Source of the DNA: RYN-111 sp963760125
GTDB taxonomy: Bacteria; Actinomycetota; Actinomycetes; Mycobacteriales; SCTD01
Reading direction: 5' to 3'
Assembly: GCA_963760125.1 (NCBI GenBank)
Contig: CAVXBV010000010.1
Coordinates: 186,001-250,000 of the forward strand
Length of the DNA: 64,000 nt
The position numbers and the translations under genes are program-made. Each line of letters opens with the position of its first letter. Within the stretch, counting starts at the first letter, position 1. Of this stretch, positions 29,774 to 39,364 are shown in pieces. Under the pieces are notes generated by a model. It was not told where the DNA came from. It worked only from the letters and a program-made list of their open reading frames with translations, and ran no database searches.

Positions 29774-31909
29774 GTGAGCGAGAGCGAGAACCCGGCCCTG
29801 AAGGCCCCCGAGCCCAAGGACACCCGGCCGCGGACCAACAAGGACTGGTGGCCCAACCAGGTCGACCTCTCGGTGCTGAACCGGCCGGCGGCCACCAGTG
29901 ACCCGCTCGGCGCCGACTTCGACTACGCCGCGGCCTTCGCCGCCGTGGACGTCGAGGCCCTCAAGGCGGACGTGGTCCAGGTCATGCGCACCTCGCAGGA
30001 CTGGTGGCCGGCGGACTACGGCCACTACGGCCCGCTGTTCGTCCGCCTCACCTGGCACGCGGCCGGCACCTACCGCACCGTCGACGGTCGCGGGGGTGGC
30101 GGGGAGGGCGCGCAGCGCTTCGCGCCCCTCAACAGCTGGCCGGACAACGGCAACCTCGACAAGGCGCGGCGCCTGCTGTGGCCGGTCAAGCAGAAGTACG
30201 GCAAGAGCGTCTCCTGGGCCGACCTGCTGGTCCTCGCCGGGAACGTCGCGATGGAGGACATGGGCTTCACCACCTTCGGCTTCGGCTTCGGCCGCCGCGA
30301 CATCTGGCAGCCGGAGGAGGTCTACTGGGGCACCGAGGAGACCTGGGTCGGCGACGAGCGCTACAACGGCGACTCGCCCCTCGACCTCGAGGACAGCCCG
30401 TTCGGCAACGTCACGATGGGCCTCATCTACGTCAACCCCGAGGGCCCGCAGGGCCGGCCCGACCCGCTCGCCGCTGCCCACGACATCCGCCTGACGTTCG
30501 GCCGGATGGCGATGAACGACGAGGAGACCGTGGCCCTCATCGCCGGCGGTCACACGTTCGGCAAGGCGCACGGCGCCGGCGACCCGTCGCTGGTCGGCAC
30601 CGAGCCCGAGGGCTGCCCGGTCACCGGCATGGGCCTGGGCTGGAAGAACCAGTTCGGCACCGGCAAGGGCGGCGACACCATCACCTCCGGGCTCGAGGGC
30701 GCGTGGACCCCGACGCCGACCACCTGGGACAACAGCTACTGGGACACGCTGTTCGGCTGGGAGTGGGAGCTCACCGAGAGCCCCGCCGGCGCGAAGCAGT
30801 GGAAGCCCAAGAACCCCGAGGCGCAGGAGCTCGTGCCGGACGCGCACGACGCGTCCAAGAAGCACCCGCCGATGATGGCGACGACCGACCTCGCGCTGCT
30901 GGCCGACCCGGAGTACCGCAAGATCTCCGAGCGCTTCCGGGACGACCCGGCGGCGTTCACCGAGGCCTTCGGTCGGGCTTGGTACAAGCTGCTGCACCGC
31001 GACATGGGTCCGGTGAACCGGCTGCTCGGCCCGTGGGTCCCCGAGGCGCAGATCTGGCAGGACCCGGTCCCGGCCGGCCCGTCGCTGTCCGACAGCGACG
31101 TCACCGAGCTCAAGGCGAAGGTCCTCGACGCCGGTGTCTCGGTGTCGCAGCTGGTCGCCACGGCCTGGGCGGCGGCCTCGTCGTTCCGCAGCACCGACCT
31201 GCGCGGTGGCGCCAACGGCGCGCGGCTCCGGCTCGCGCCGCAGAAGGACTGGGCGGTGAACGCCGGTACGGCGGAGGTCATCAGCGCGCTCGAGGGCGTG
31301 CAGGCGGCGTTCGGCAAGCCGGTGTCGCTGGCCGACCTCATCGTGCTCGGTGGGTGCGCAGCGGTCGAGAAGGCCGCGCGCGACGCGGGTGTCGAGATCA
31401 CGGTGCCGTTCACCCCGGGTCGCGGCGACGCGACCCAGGAGCAGACCGACGCCGAGTCCTTCGCGGTGCTCGAGCCGCGGGCCGACGGCTTCCGCAACTA
31501 CCTGCGCCGGGCGGCAAGCTCTCTCCGGAGACGCTGCTGGTCGAGCGGGCGTACCTGCTGAGCCTGACGCCGAAGGAGATGACCGTCCTCGTCGGCGGGC
31601 TGCGGGCCCTGGACGCCGGCGGTCGGCGCGCACGGCGTCTTCACCGACATGGCCGGCACGCTGACGAACGACTTCTTCGTCAACCTGCTGGCCACCATCC
31701 CGGACTGGAAGCCGTCCTCGGGCGACCCCGACGTCTACGAGGCTGGCGGACGGACCGCCACCGCGGCCGACCTGGTCTTCGCGAGCAACTCCATCCTGCG
31801 GGGCATCGCCGAGGTGTACGCCGCCAGCGACGCCAAGGAGCAGTTCGTGCGCGACTTCGTCGACGCCTGGGACAAGGTCATGATGCTGGACCGCTTCGAC
31901 GTGAAGTAG
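29774..31909 (+). pseudogene. katG: Catalase-peroxidase KatG, with two compensating frameshifts
   Basis: KatG is a haem catalase-peroxidase that destroys H2O2. GTG 29774 with GAGAGG upstream gives a product close to the normal 710-740 residues. Distal site RLTWHAAGTYR, the Tyr of IYVNPEGPQG and the Met of RMAMNDEET (the Trp-Tyr-Met adduct), and proximal His in GGHTFGKAHG are present. The frame breaks near 31505-31511 (GCGCCGGG where GCGCCCGGG would read on as RPGGKLSPETLL). It breaks back near 31621, after which TLTNDFFVNLL to DRFDVK follows. Net shift is zero, so about 38 residues would be garbled. A sequencing error is likely. Confidence 0.85.
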
Positions 31910-31922
31910 CCCGCAGCGCGTT

Positions 31923-31965
31923 CGGGCGCCCGGGTCGACCTCTGAGGAGGGCGGCCCGGGCGTTC
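31923..31965 (+). terminator. Hairpin after katG
   Basis: CGCCCGGG (31927-31934) and CCCGGGCG (31955-31962) can form a GC-rich hairpin 14 bases past the katG stop. There is no T tract, as is common for actinobacterial terminators. The remaining bases to 32197 contain no supported gene. Confidence 0.45.
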
Positions 31966-32197
31966 GGCGTTGTGGTGGCTCACGCTTCGAGACGTGGTGC
32001 CTATCCCGGCGGCGTCACCGCGAGCTCGCGCGGGGCGGTGCGCCCACCCGCCTGGATCTCACCTCTCGGCAGGGCCAGGGAAACCCCTGGCGAGGTGCCG
32101 CCGCTAGCCGCGAGGCTGGACGGCGCTGGCGGTCCTTGCGGTGCTCGTCGTTGCCCCCCTTGGTGGCGGGATCGGCTCGTGTACGACGTCGGAGAGC

Positions 32198-33163
32198 TCA
32201 GCGGGACAACCAGTCGTGCAGCTGCGGTTGTGCCTTGAGACGCTCCACCATCGACGCCGCGGCCGTGTCCATGATCTCCTCGATCCGATGACCTCTGAGC
32301 GGGTTCAGCCCCATGACGCGCAGGTCGGCGGGTCCGGGTTGCACGGTGACGACATGGGCTCCGCCACGACGGAGCTTCCGGACCTCCGAGGCCAGCCGGC
32401 GCCCAGCAAGTAGGCGAGGGCCGAGATCCACAGGAGGGAGCCCGAGCGGTCCGATGGACATGGGCGACAGCACAACGACAAGGTCGCACTTCTCACCCAC
32501 GAGCACATCGGCGTTGGTGGCCGAGTGCATGCCGCCGTCGACGTAGGCCTGACCATTGATCCGTACCGGCGTGAAGTAGGCGGGAATGGCGCAGCTGGCC
32601 GCTACTGCCGTACCCACGTCGGTCTCCGGAGCACCAGCGGTGCCGAGGACGACGCGCCGGGCCTCGCGGGCCCGGACCGTGCAGATGCGCAGGTCGCGTC
32701 CCGGCCAGTCGTCACCGTGCAGGTGACGTAGGCCCCGAGCTATCGGGTCGGTGTCGATCCGCCCGGAGGGCAGCAGCGCTGAGAGGACCGAGCCGGCCCG
32801 CACCTGGCGCGGATGGCGTGCCGCTGCCAGAAGCACGCCCGCCTCGAGGGGTCCGCGACCCGGTGGGCGCTCCAGGTCGGCAAGGGTCCCGGTGAAGGCC
32901 CGCCGCGTCTGGCGCAGGGCCGCTCCCCGTTCACTGACCGGCTCGCCCAGCAGCTCAGCCGAGAGATCGGCGGCCGACAAACCGCCAGCGAGGCCGGCGA
33001 CGACGATCGAACCAGCGGAGGTGCCTACCAGCACATGAGCGTCGCGGCCGTCGAACTCGGTTTGCTGGTGGAGGGCACGGAGGACGCCGAGGTGGTACGC
33101 CTGCCCGACAAGACCCCCACCGCCGAGAACGAGAGCCGTACGCATGCCGGAGGGGGTTTCCAC
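32198..33163 (-). CDS. Patatin-like phospholipase
   Basis: A 321-residue patatin-fold hydrolase with oxyanion loop GGGGLVGQA, nucleophile GTSAGS and catalytic Asp in YVDGG, all intact. A conserved CAIPAYFTPVRINGQ lies before the Asp. No signal peptide. GTG 33163 is used; an in-frame ATG at 33145 starting MRTALVLGGGG is a real alternative and gives 315 residues. It is a divergent paralogue of the patatin at 18398 and stands alone here, with no operon partners. Confidence 0.8.
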   Translation of the reverse strand: METPSGMRTALVLGGGGLVGQAYHLGVLRALHQQTEFDGRDAHVLVGTSAGSIVVAGLAGGLSAADLSAELLGEPVSERGAALRQTRRAFTGTLADLERPPGRGPLEAGVLLAAARHPRQVRAGSVLSALLPSGRIDTDPIARGLRHLHGDDWPGRDLRICTVRAREARRVVLGTAGAPETDVGTAVAASCAIPAYFTPVRINGQAYVDGGMHSATNADVLVGEKCDLVVVLSPMSIGPLGLPPVDLGPRLLAGRRLASEVRKLRRGGAHVVTVQPGPADLRVMGLNPLRGHRIEEIMDTAAASMVERLKAQPQLHDWLSR

Positions 33164-33468
33164 CTGTGATCATGTTCAATCCTTCGCCCGCAAGGCCGCC
33201 CATGACGAGTCGCGACGCCATCCTCCGGCTCGTCGGCGGATCGGCCCTTGGTGGGTCCCAGGCGTTCATCGCAGTCGTGGCGCCGTACGGTGACCACCGT
33301 CCTTCGCTGGCCAGCGACGAGAAGCGCTTCAACGTCGGCCAGGCTCAGGATCGAGTGGACCTGGACGGCAATGTGCTCGCCGCGGACGTCCTGTTTACGG
33401 ATCATGTGCGATTCCTCGGCGGCGGGGTAAGTGCATACTGAGCGACTCAGCCCCCGGAGGTGAGGCCC
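33164..33468. other. Intergenic region without a supported gene
   Basis: Separates the divergent patatin and SRPBCC genes. Open frames exist on both strands, but none has a ribosome site, recognisable motif or convincing codon bias. GGAGGTGAGG at its right end is the ribosome site of the next gene. Confidence 0.5.
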
Positions 33469-33957
33469 ATGACAGCAGCCGGTCCGATGCGGCGCGTCAG
33501 CGCGGTGCGGGACGTCGTCATCGAGTTGCCCGCGGACCAGGTGTTGGAGGTCGTGCGGGACATTGCGCTGCTCGAGCCCCTGGAGCGGAAGGCGCGGCAC
33601 GTCGAGATCTACCCCGACACCGCGACCTCCGGTGCCTACCGCATCGTCGGAAAGCTTTTCCGGGTGCTGCCGTGGGAGGGACGCTTCAGCTACGACCAGC
33701 ACGACAGTGGCTGGCACTCCGAGGACCTCAGCCCCAGGCGGGACGGCTGGCGCATCAGCGGGGGCTTCCTGGTGAGCCGGATTGACGACGCGACGTGCCG
33801 GGTGACGCACTATGAGGACTACTCGGTACCGGTGCGGTGGCGACGTCTGCGGCCCCTGCTCGCGGCGTACATGCGGCGCAGCCAGGTCGGGGAGATGCGC
33901 GATCTGGCCGTCCTGGTGACCCGGACCGTGGCGGAACGCCACCCGGCCCCCGTCTAG
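33469..33957 (+). CDS. SRPBCC (START-like) family protein
   Basis: A 162-residue protein fitting the helix-grip SRPBCC fold: an opening strand VRDVVIELPADQVLEVVRDI, then VEIYPDTATSGAYRIVGKLF, a middle beta meander and a C-terminal helix (LRPLLAAYMRRSQVGEMRDL). Such proteins bind hydrophobic ligands or act as polyketide-type cyclases; ligand unknown. ATG 33469 has GGAGG nine bases upstream; the GTG at 33460 lies inside that spacing. Confidence 0.65.
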   Translation: MTAAGPMRRVSAVRDVVIELPADQVLEVVRDIALLEPLERKARHVEIYPDTATSGAYRIVGKLFRVLPWEGRFSYDQHDSGWHSEDLSPRRDGWRISGGFLVSRIDDATCRVTHYEDYSVPVRWRRLRPLLAAYMRRSQVGEMRDLAVLVTRTVAERHPAPV

Positions 33958-34351
33958 GTGCTCTGCGCTGTGCCCTCAGCACCTCTTCGCGCACGCGATG
34001 CCCCGCGTCGTTGAGCCCCTTCTGCCGCCGTTGGCTCGCGGCCCCCCAATGCCGTGGTTCGGGGAGGGCGGGTCAAGTCGATCGTGCTGACCGACTCGCT
34101 TGGCGGCCGCACTCGGGCAAGTCAGCACCATCGATCGTGATCGCACTGAGCAACGGAGCGTCGTACCGACGGTGGAGCAGTGAGCTGCTGAACGACTCGG
34201 TGCTCTTGACTATTGGGAGGCTACTGGGGAGTGCCGACCTTCATCGCGGGTCAGCGCGGCTCCGTGCGCGACGTGATGCGCGTCGACTACCCTGCTCGCG
34301 GCCGTGCCGCCGCAAGCCACCCTCGCGTGAGACAACGCGGCTGCGGCAAGG
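33958..34351. other. Intergenic region, no supported gene
   Basis: Nearly 400 bases between the SRPBCC gene and the convergent DinB gene. No frame shows family motifs or a ribosome site. It contains a large imperfect inverted repeat (34078-34134) and lower GC than its surroundings, consistent with a decayed or accessory stretch. Confidence 0.45.
34078..34134. repeat. Imperfect inverted repeat
   Basis: TCGATCGTGCTGAC (34078-34091) pairs with GTCAGCACCATCGA (34121-34134) at 13 of 14 positions around a 29-base loop. It may be a terminator for the SRPBCC gene, although 120 bases away, or the scar of a mobile element end. Confidence 0.4.
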
Positions 34352-35083
34352 TCAGCGAAGCCGGGCGAGGTCCCGTCGGATGTAGCGCAGGTGGGCCCAC
34401 TCCTCTTCCAGGATCACGCGGACGCAGTCACCGACGGTGGGCCGCCAGTCCCCACCGCCCCAGGGGTTCTCGCGCTGCTCGGCCAGCAGCTCGGGCGTGA
34501 CCGTGGCGAGGAACGCTGACACCTGCTGCTGCCGCTCGGCGCGCACTGCCTGGATCTCCTCGAAGGCCGGTGCCTCCGTGCGGAAGATCGAGACGTCGAA
34601 GCCCATGTCCGCGGCGCCGGTGAAGATCTGCCCGATCTCGTGGAACGGCTGCGGCACCTGCAAGATCCCGCCGCGCAGCCACGCGTCGGTCGCCAAGATG
34701 AGGTGCCGCAGAGTCTGCGCCAAGGACCACTCGTCCTCGACGTGAGCATCGACGAGGTCCGCGGGTGTGTCGACCAACTGCGCCTGCCACGCGGACTGCA
34801 CGGCGGACCAGGCCTCACGCAGCCCCTCTGGCGTCTGAGCCTTCTGCAGCTCCCGGCCGGGGAACTGACGGTCGAGCTCGGCAGCCACGAGCGGGACAAC
34901 ATCAACGCCGTTGACGAACAAGGTCCCAAAGAACAGGTCGTGACTGTCGATGTCGAGCCCGTTCACGTCAACGCCGCGCATGGTGACACCGTTGAGGTCG
35001 GAGTGCCGCATGGTGGCACCCTTGAAGCTCGCCTCGACGAAGGTCGCGCCCTCGAATTCCTTGGTGCCGGAGTACGTCGTCAT
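34352..35083 (-). CDS. DinB-like four-helix protein with N-terminal pentapeptide repeats
   Basis: A 243-residue protein. Residues about 8-45 are pentapeptide-like repeats (FEGATFVEASFKGATMRHSD, LNGVTMRGVDVNGL). Residues 95-240 form a DinB/YfiT-type four-helix bundle, with the metal-site helix DEWSLAQTLRHLILATDAWL and a late EEEWAHLRYIRRDL. DinB-like proteins are metal-dependent thiol S-transferases or unknown; the His of TLRHL and of EWAHL are candidate ligands. ATG 35083 was chosen because the repeats start just after it; only a weak GAGCG lies upstream. Confidence 0.7.
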   Translation of the reverse strand: MTTYSGTKEFEGATFVEASFKGATMRHSDLNGVTMRGVDVNGLDIDSHDLFFGTLFVNGVDVVPLVAAELDRQFPGRELQKAQTPEGLREAWSAVQSAWQAQLVDTPADLVDAHVEDEWSLAQTLRHLILATDAWLRGGILQVPQPFHEIGQIFTGAADMGFDVSIFRTEAPAFEEIQAVRAERQQQVSAFLATVTPELLAEQRENPWGGGDWRPTVGDCVRVILEEEWAHLRYIRRDLARLR

Positions 35084-35203
35084 CGCTCGATCATGCCCTG
35101 CCCGGGACCTGCTGGTCACCCTTGCTGTGCGCGTTCACCGTTGCCCTGGTCGCGGCGAACGCGCACATCGTCGACCTGGCGCTGCGACGGCGGCTCGACA
35201 ACG

Positions 35204-35271
35204 ACCTCCCTGGCGGGGAGCGCGAGGTCGTCGCCGACGACGACGAGCACGCCCTCACCAGCACCCTGGCG
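35204..35271 (+). repeat. Degenerate copy of the tadA 5' region
   Basis: Bases 35204-35222 are identical (19 of 19) to 36199-36217 just before tadA, and 35224-35271 match 36344-36391 inside tadA at 44 of 48. In tadA the two blocks are about 125 bases apart; here they adjoin. This looks like a partly deleted duplicate of the tadA start, left of the IS fragment. No intact gene remains. Confidence 0.65.
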
Positions 35272-35280
35272 TCTCCTAGG

Positions 35281-35656
35281 TGTAACGACCAGGCACGTTG
35301 TTGACGGCGTGGTGGCTTGATCGAAGGGAGGACCTCCGAACGGAGTGGCGGTATCTGACATCGCTGCTCAACCCGGAGGTCCTCTGTGTCGCACGCTAAC
35401 GCTCGCCTGAACGAGTACGGCAGGAACCTGATCGCTCAGCGTGTCCTGGCTGGTCATAAGCCCGGTGAGGTCGCCAAGCAGGCCGGGGTGAGTCGGCAGA
35501 CGGTCTACAAGTGGGTCCGGCGGTTTCGTGCCGAGGGCCTGGCTGGGTTGGCTGATCGTTCCTCGCGTCCGCACTCCAGCCCGACCCGGACCAGCCCAAA
35601 GGTCGCGGCCCGGATCACGGCCGCCCGGGTCAAGCACTTCGCCGGCCCCGTTGCGC
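35281..35656 (+). mobile_element. IS481-type insertion sequence, truncated left end
   Basis: Begins near TGTAACGACC (35281), a typical terminal sequence of IS481-type elements, followed by about 100 bases of leader and the 5' part of the transposase. The homology stops near 35650, where response-regulator sequence begins; the catalytic DDE part and right end are missing, so it cannot move. Confidence 0.65.
35386..35650 (+). pseudogene. IS481 family transposase, N-terminal fragment
   Basis: GTG 35386 with GGAGG upstream begins MSHANARLNEYGRNLIAQRV. A helix-turn-helix (KPGEVAKQAGVSRQTVYKWV) follows, then the linker AEGLAGLADRSSRPHSSPTR diagnostic of IS481 transposases. Only about 85 residues remain. 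The frame continues as unrelated translation of the following response-regulator fragment. Confidence 0.75.
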
Positions 35657-36130
35657 ATTGCAGCGACCGAGCAGATCATGTCCATGAACGACCCGCCCCG
35701 GGTGGTGGTCCTGACCACGTTCGACCTCAACGAGTACGTGTACCGGGCACTTCGGGCTGGTGCGACCGGCTTCCTGCTCAAGGACGCGCCGTCATCCCGC
35801 CTGGTCGCAGCGGTACGCGCGGCTGCAGCCGGAGACGAGCTGATCGAGCCGTCCATCACCCGACGGCTCGTCGAGGCCTATGCCGAAGCCGAGGCGAGAC
35901 CCCCAGCGGAGCTTCCCGAGATCGTTCGGGGCTTGACCGATCGCGAACGTGATGTGCTGCAGCTGATGGCTCGGGGCCTGTCCAACGCTGAGATCGCGGA
36001 GGAGCTCGTGGTCGCCGAGACGACGGCCAAGACGCACGTCGCCCGCATCCTGGCCAAGCTCGGCGTACGGGACCGAGTACAGGCCGTCGTGGCGGCTTAT
36101 GAATCGGGGTTCGTGGCCCTCGGCCGGTGA
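35657..36130 (+). pseudogene. NarL/FixJ family response regulator, 5'-truncated
   Basis: What remains is the last third of the receiver domain (PRVVVLTTFDLNEYVYRALR, FLLKDA with the conserved Lys) and a complete LuxR-type HTH (LTDRERDVLQLMARGLSNAE, HVARILAKLGVRDR). The phospho-acceptor Asp and the first 60-65 residues are gone, cut at the junction with the IS fragment near 35650-35657. An in-frame ATG at 35681 could still make a HTH-containing product, but regulation by phosphorylation is lost. Its sensor kinase is not present here. Confidence 0.75.
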
Positions 36131-36228
36131 CGCCTGCTGTCACGGCCGTACCCTGAAGGACCAGGCGCGATGGGCTGGGCGGCCAGAACTCGTCCACAAC
36201 CTCCCTGGCGGGGAGCGGGTGAACGTCC

Positions 36229-36234
36229 TAGCCT
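36229..36234 (+). promoter_or_regulatory. -10 box of probable leaderless tadA promoter (TAGCCT)
   Basis: TAGCCT ends seven bases before the tadA GTG at 36242, the window's standard leaderless spacing. No clear -35. Confidence 0.45.
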
Positions 36235-36241
36235 CCGTCCG

Positions 36242-37469
36242 GTGACGGGGCTGCAGGCTGTCGAGGACGAGGTCCGCGAGCTCGTGCGCCGCCGCGGGAT
36301 CGACCCCGTCACCGACCGGCTCGCCGTACGCCGCCTGGTCGAGGAGGTCGTCGCCGACTACGACGAGCGCGCTCTCACCAGCACCCTGACGCCCCTGCCC
36401 GATCCGGCGCACGCGACCAAGGCGGTGTACGACGCCGTCGCCGGGTTCGGGCCGCTGCAGCGCCACCTCGACGATCCCGGACGTGGAGGAGGTCTGGATC
36501 AACGAGCCGGGGCGGGTGTTCGTCGCCAAGCACGGCCGGTCGGAGCTCACGACCACGATCCTGGACGAGGGTCAGGTCCGCGATCTGGTGGAGAAGATGC
36601 TGAAGACCACGGGCCGACGGGTGGACCTGAGCACCCCGTTCGTCGATGCGATGCTGCCCGACGGCTCGCGGCTGCACGTCGTCATCCCGGACGTCACGCG
36701 GACCCACTGGTCGGTCAACATCAGGAAGTTCGTCCTGAGCGCCAACACGATGGACGAGCTGATCGCGCTGCAGACCATCACGCCGCAGGCCGCTCGGTTC
36801 CTCGAGGCCGCAGTCATGGCGGGCCTCAACATCATCGTCGCGGGTGGGACGCAGGCGGGGAAGACCACCATGCTCAACTGCCTCGCAGGGGCGATCCCTG
36901 GGCGCGAACGGGTGATCACCTGCGAAGAGGTCTTCGAGCTGAAGCTGGGACTTCCTGACGTCGTGTCCATGCAGACCAGGCAGGCCAATCTCGAAGGCAC
37001 CGGCGAGATCCAGCTGCGCCGGCTGGTCAAGGAGGCGCTGCGGATGCGCCCCGACCGGATCATCGTCGGCGAGGTCCGCGAGTCAGAGAGTCTTGACCTT
37101 CTCATCGCCTTGAACGCTGGACTTCCAGGGATGTGCAGCCTGCACGCCAACAGCGCACGTGAGGCGATCGTCAAGCTCTGCACCCTGCCTCTCCTGGCAG
37201 GCGAGAACGTGGGACACCACTTCGTCGTTCCCACCGTCGCGAGCTGTGTGGACCTCGTGGTCCACCTGGCGAAGGACGGCGGCGGGCACCGACGGGTCCG
37301 TGAGATCGTCGCCGTACCAGGCAGAGTCGAGGGCGACGTGGTCGAGGTCGCTGATCTGTTCGTGACGCGCAACGGCCGGCTGGTCAGAGCGGAGGGCTAC
37401 CCGCCGCACGCCGAGCGCTTCGAATGGGCGGGGCTGGACCTGCCGCGACTGCTGGCTCAGGACCTCTAG
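36242..37469 (+). pseudogene. tadA: TadA/CpaF secretion ATPase, one frameshift
   Basis: The VirB11/GspE-type hexameric ATPase that powers Flp pilus assembly. Starting at GTG 36242, the N-terminal helices run to LQRHLDDP. One extra C at 36476-36478 (GATCCCGGAC for GATCCGGAC) then shifts the frame, and VEEVWINEPGRVFVAKHGRS continues to the end. Walker A is GGTQAGKTT; RPDRIIVGEVRESESLDLL and the His of CSLHANS complete the ATPase core. Corrected length about 408 residues, normal for CpaF. The stop TAG overlaps the GTG of tadB. Confidence 0.85.
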
Positions 37470-38324
37470 TGGGCGCGCTTCTCGGCCTCCTGTTCGGCCT
37501 CGGAGTGCTCCTCGTCGTCCGCGCCCGTACGACGCCGCAGAACGCCCGGGTCGGTGCGGGCTGGCAGGAGCGCGAGCAGAGAGCTGCTCGTCCAGGCGGG
37601 CATCGAGGGGGTCAGCCCAGGTCAGCTCGTCGGTGCCTCCCTGTCCCTGGGTCTGGTGGCGTTCGTGCTCGTGGTCGGTACCAGTCGCGTGCTGGTCATC
37701 GGTCTGGCGTTCGGCGTGTTCGCAGCGCTGCTGCCGGTCACCCTGCTTCGCCGCCGTCGGACCCTGCGCACGGCGGAGCTCCGCGAGGTCTGGCCCGAGG
37801 CCGTCGACAACCTCGCCAGCGGGGTTCGCGCTGGACTCTCGCTGCCGGAAGCCCTGACTCAGCTGGGGATCCGCGGCCCGGAGCAGCTCCGATCCGCGTT
37901 CGTCCGCTTCGGGGAGGACTACCGAGCCACGGGCAGGTTCGCCGAGTCCCTGGACCGGTTGAAGACGAACCTGGCTGACCCGGTCGGTGACCGCGTCGTG
38001 GAGGCATTGCGCATGGCACGTGAGGTCGGGGGCACCGACCTCGGTCGGCTTCTCCGGACGCTGAGCACATTCCTGCGCGAGGACGCGCGGACCCGCGCGG
38101 AGCTCGAGACGAGGCAGGGGTGGACGGTCAACGCCGCGCGCCTTGCGCTCGCGGCGCCCTGGGTGCTGCTGCTCCTGCTCTCCACCCAGCCGAGCGCGGT
38201 GGCGGCCTACAACGAGCCGGCCGGTGCCGTGGTCCTCCTCGTGGGTGGCGCCGTCAGCGCCGTGGCCTACCGCGTGATGCTGCGCATCGCCCGGTTGCCG
38301 TCCGAGCGCCGAGTCCTGAGATGA
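37469..38324 (+). pseudogene. tadB: TadB-like inner membrane platform protein, one frameshift
   Basis: A type II secretion F-domain protein forming the membrane platform of the pilus machine. GTG 37469 gives an N-terminal helix (ALLGLLFGLGVLLVV). Near 37567-37580 the frame shifts by one extra base, and RELLVQAGIEGVSPGQL continues through two helices. The T2SSF domain follows (LREVWPEAVDNLASGVRAGL to ESLDRLKTNLADPVGDR), then two C-terminal helices. Corrected length about 284. Stop overlaps the tadC ATG. Confidence 0.8.
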
Positions 38325-39259
38325 GCGGGGTGGTCGGTCTCGGGCTCGGCGCCGTGGGCGGAGTCGGCCTCTATCTCGCCGTCACCGGCACGCCGTACAG
38401 CCGTCGGCCATCGCTCGACGACCGGCTGGCGCCGTACCTGCGCGATGCCCCGCGACCCTCGCGCCTGCTCGCTCAGCGGCAGGCGCTGACGCCCTTTCCG
38501 GTGATGGAGCGCCTGCTCGGACCCGTCCTCGGGGACCTGGTGCAGGGGCTCGAGCGGTGGGTCGGGGGGCTGACCAGTGTGCGTCGCCGGCTCGAGCAGG
38601 TGGGCGGCACGATGACCGTCGAGCAGTTCCGCGCCGAACAGGTGATGTGGGGCGGTTTCGGACTCGCCGCGGCCCTGGGGCTCGCGGTGCTCTCGATGGT
38701 GGCCGGCTCGGGCACCAACCCGGTGGCGCTGCTGCTGAGCGCGGGGCTGTTCACGGTGCTCGGCGTCCTCGGGCGTGATCGCTGGCTGACCCGTGAGGTG
38801 GCGCAGCGCGAGGAGCGGATGCTCGAGGAGTTCCCCACGATTGCCGAGCTTCTGGCACTCGCCGTCACGGCGGGTGAGGGCCCGGTGGGCGCGCTCGAGC
38901 GGGTCACGCGGATCTCCGCGGGAGAGCTGAGCAAGGAGCTCGGCCGCGCGTTGGCTGACGCCCGCGCCGGCTCCTCGCTCGTTCAGGCGCTCGAGGGCAT
39001 CGCGGCGCGGACGTCTTTGGCGCCCCTCGCGCGGTTCGTCGACGGCGTGGCGATCGCGGTGGAGAGGGGTACGCCGCTCGCGGACGTGCTGCGGGCCCAG
39101 GCGGTCGATGTGCGCGAGGCCGGCAAGCGCCAGCTGCTCGAGTCGGCTGGCCGTCGGGAGATTGCGATGATGGTGCCGGTGGTGTTTCTGGTACTCCCGG
39201 TGACGGTGTTGTTCGCGCTCTACCCGGGCTTTTACGGGCTACGGCTCGTGGCCGGCTGA
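38321..39259 (+). CDS. tadC: TadC-like inner membrane platform protein
   Basis: A 312-residue T2SSF-domain protein, the second platform subunit. Helices are at about 1-20, 115-150 and 285-308. The F domain reads MLEEFPTIAELLALAVTAGE, SSLVQALEGIAARTSLAPLA and AVDVREAGKRQLLESAGRRE, ending MMVPVVFLVLPVTVLFALYP. Unlike its two upstream partners it is intact. ATG overlaps the tadB stop (ATGA). Confidence 0.85.
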   Translation: MSGVVGLGLGAVGGVGLYLAVTGTPYSRRPSLDDRLAPYLRDAPRPSRLLAQRQALTPFPVMERLLGPVLGDLVQGLERWVGGLTSVRRRLEQVGGTMTVEQFRAEQVMWGGFGLAAALGLAVLSMVAGSGTNPVALLLSAGLFTVLGVLGRDRWLTREVAQREERMLEEFPTIAELLALAVTAGEGPVGALERVTRISAGELSKELGRALADARAGSSLVQALEGIAARTSLAPLARFVDGVAIAVERGTPLADVLRAQAVDVREAGKRQLLESAGRREIAMMVPVVFLVLPVTVLFALYPGFYGLRLVAG

Positions 39260-39364
39260 CTGCACGAGAGGCGCCGCCAAGGTTCCTGTGGACAAGACCG
39301 CTCAAACCACCGGAAAAGCGGCACACTGGGCGCCCCGCTCCCACGACAGGCAGGCAGGTAGGAC

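Noticed and set aside
27934..31622. Programmed (recoding) frameshifts as an explanation for the MMPL and katG breaks
   Set aside because: No slippery sequence plus downstream structure is evident, and the breaks are in genes not known for recoding.
33025..33942. 305-residue minus-strand frame across the patatin-SRPBCC interval
   Set aside because: Overlaps both real genes, has no recognisable domain or ribosome site.
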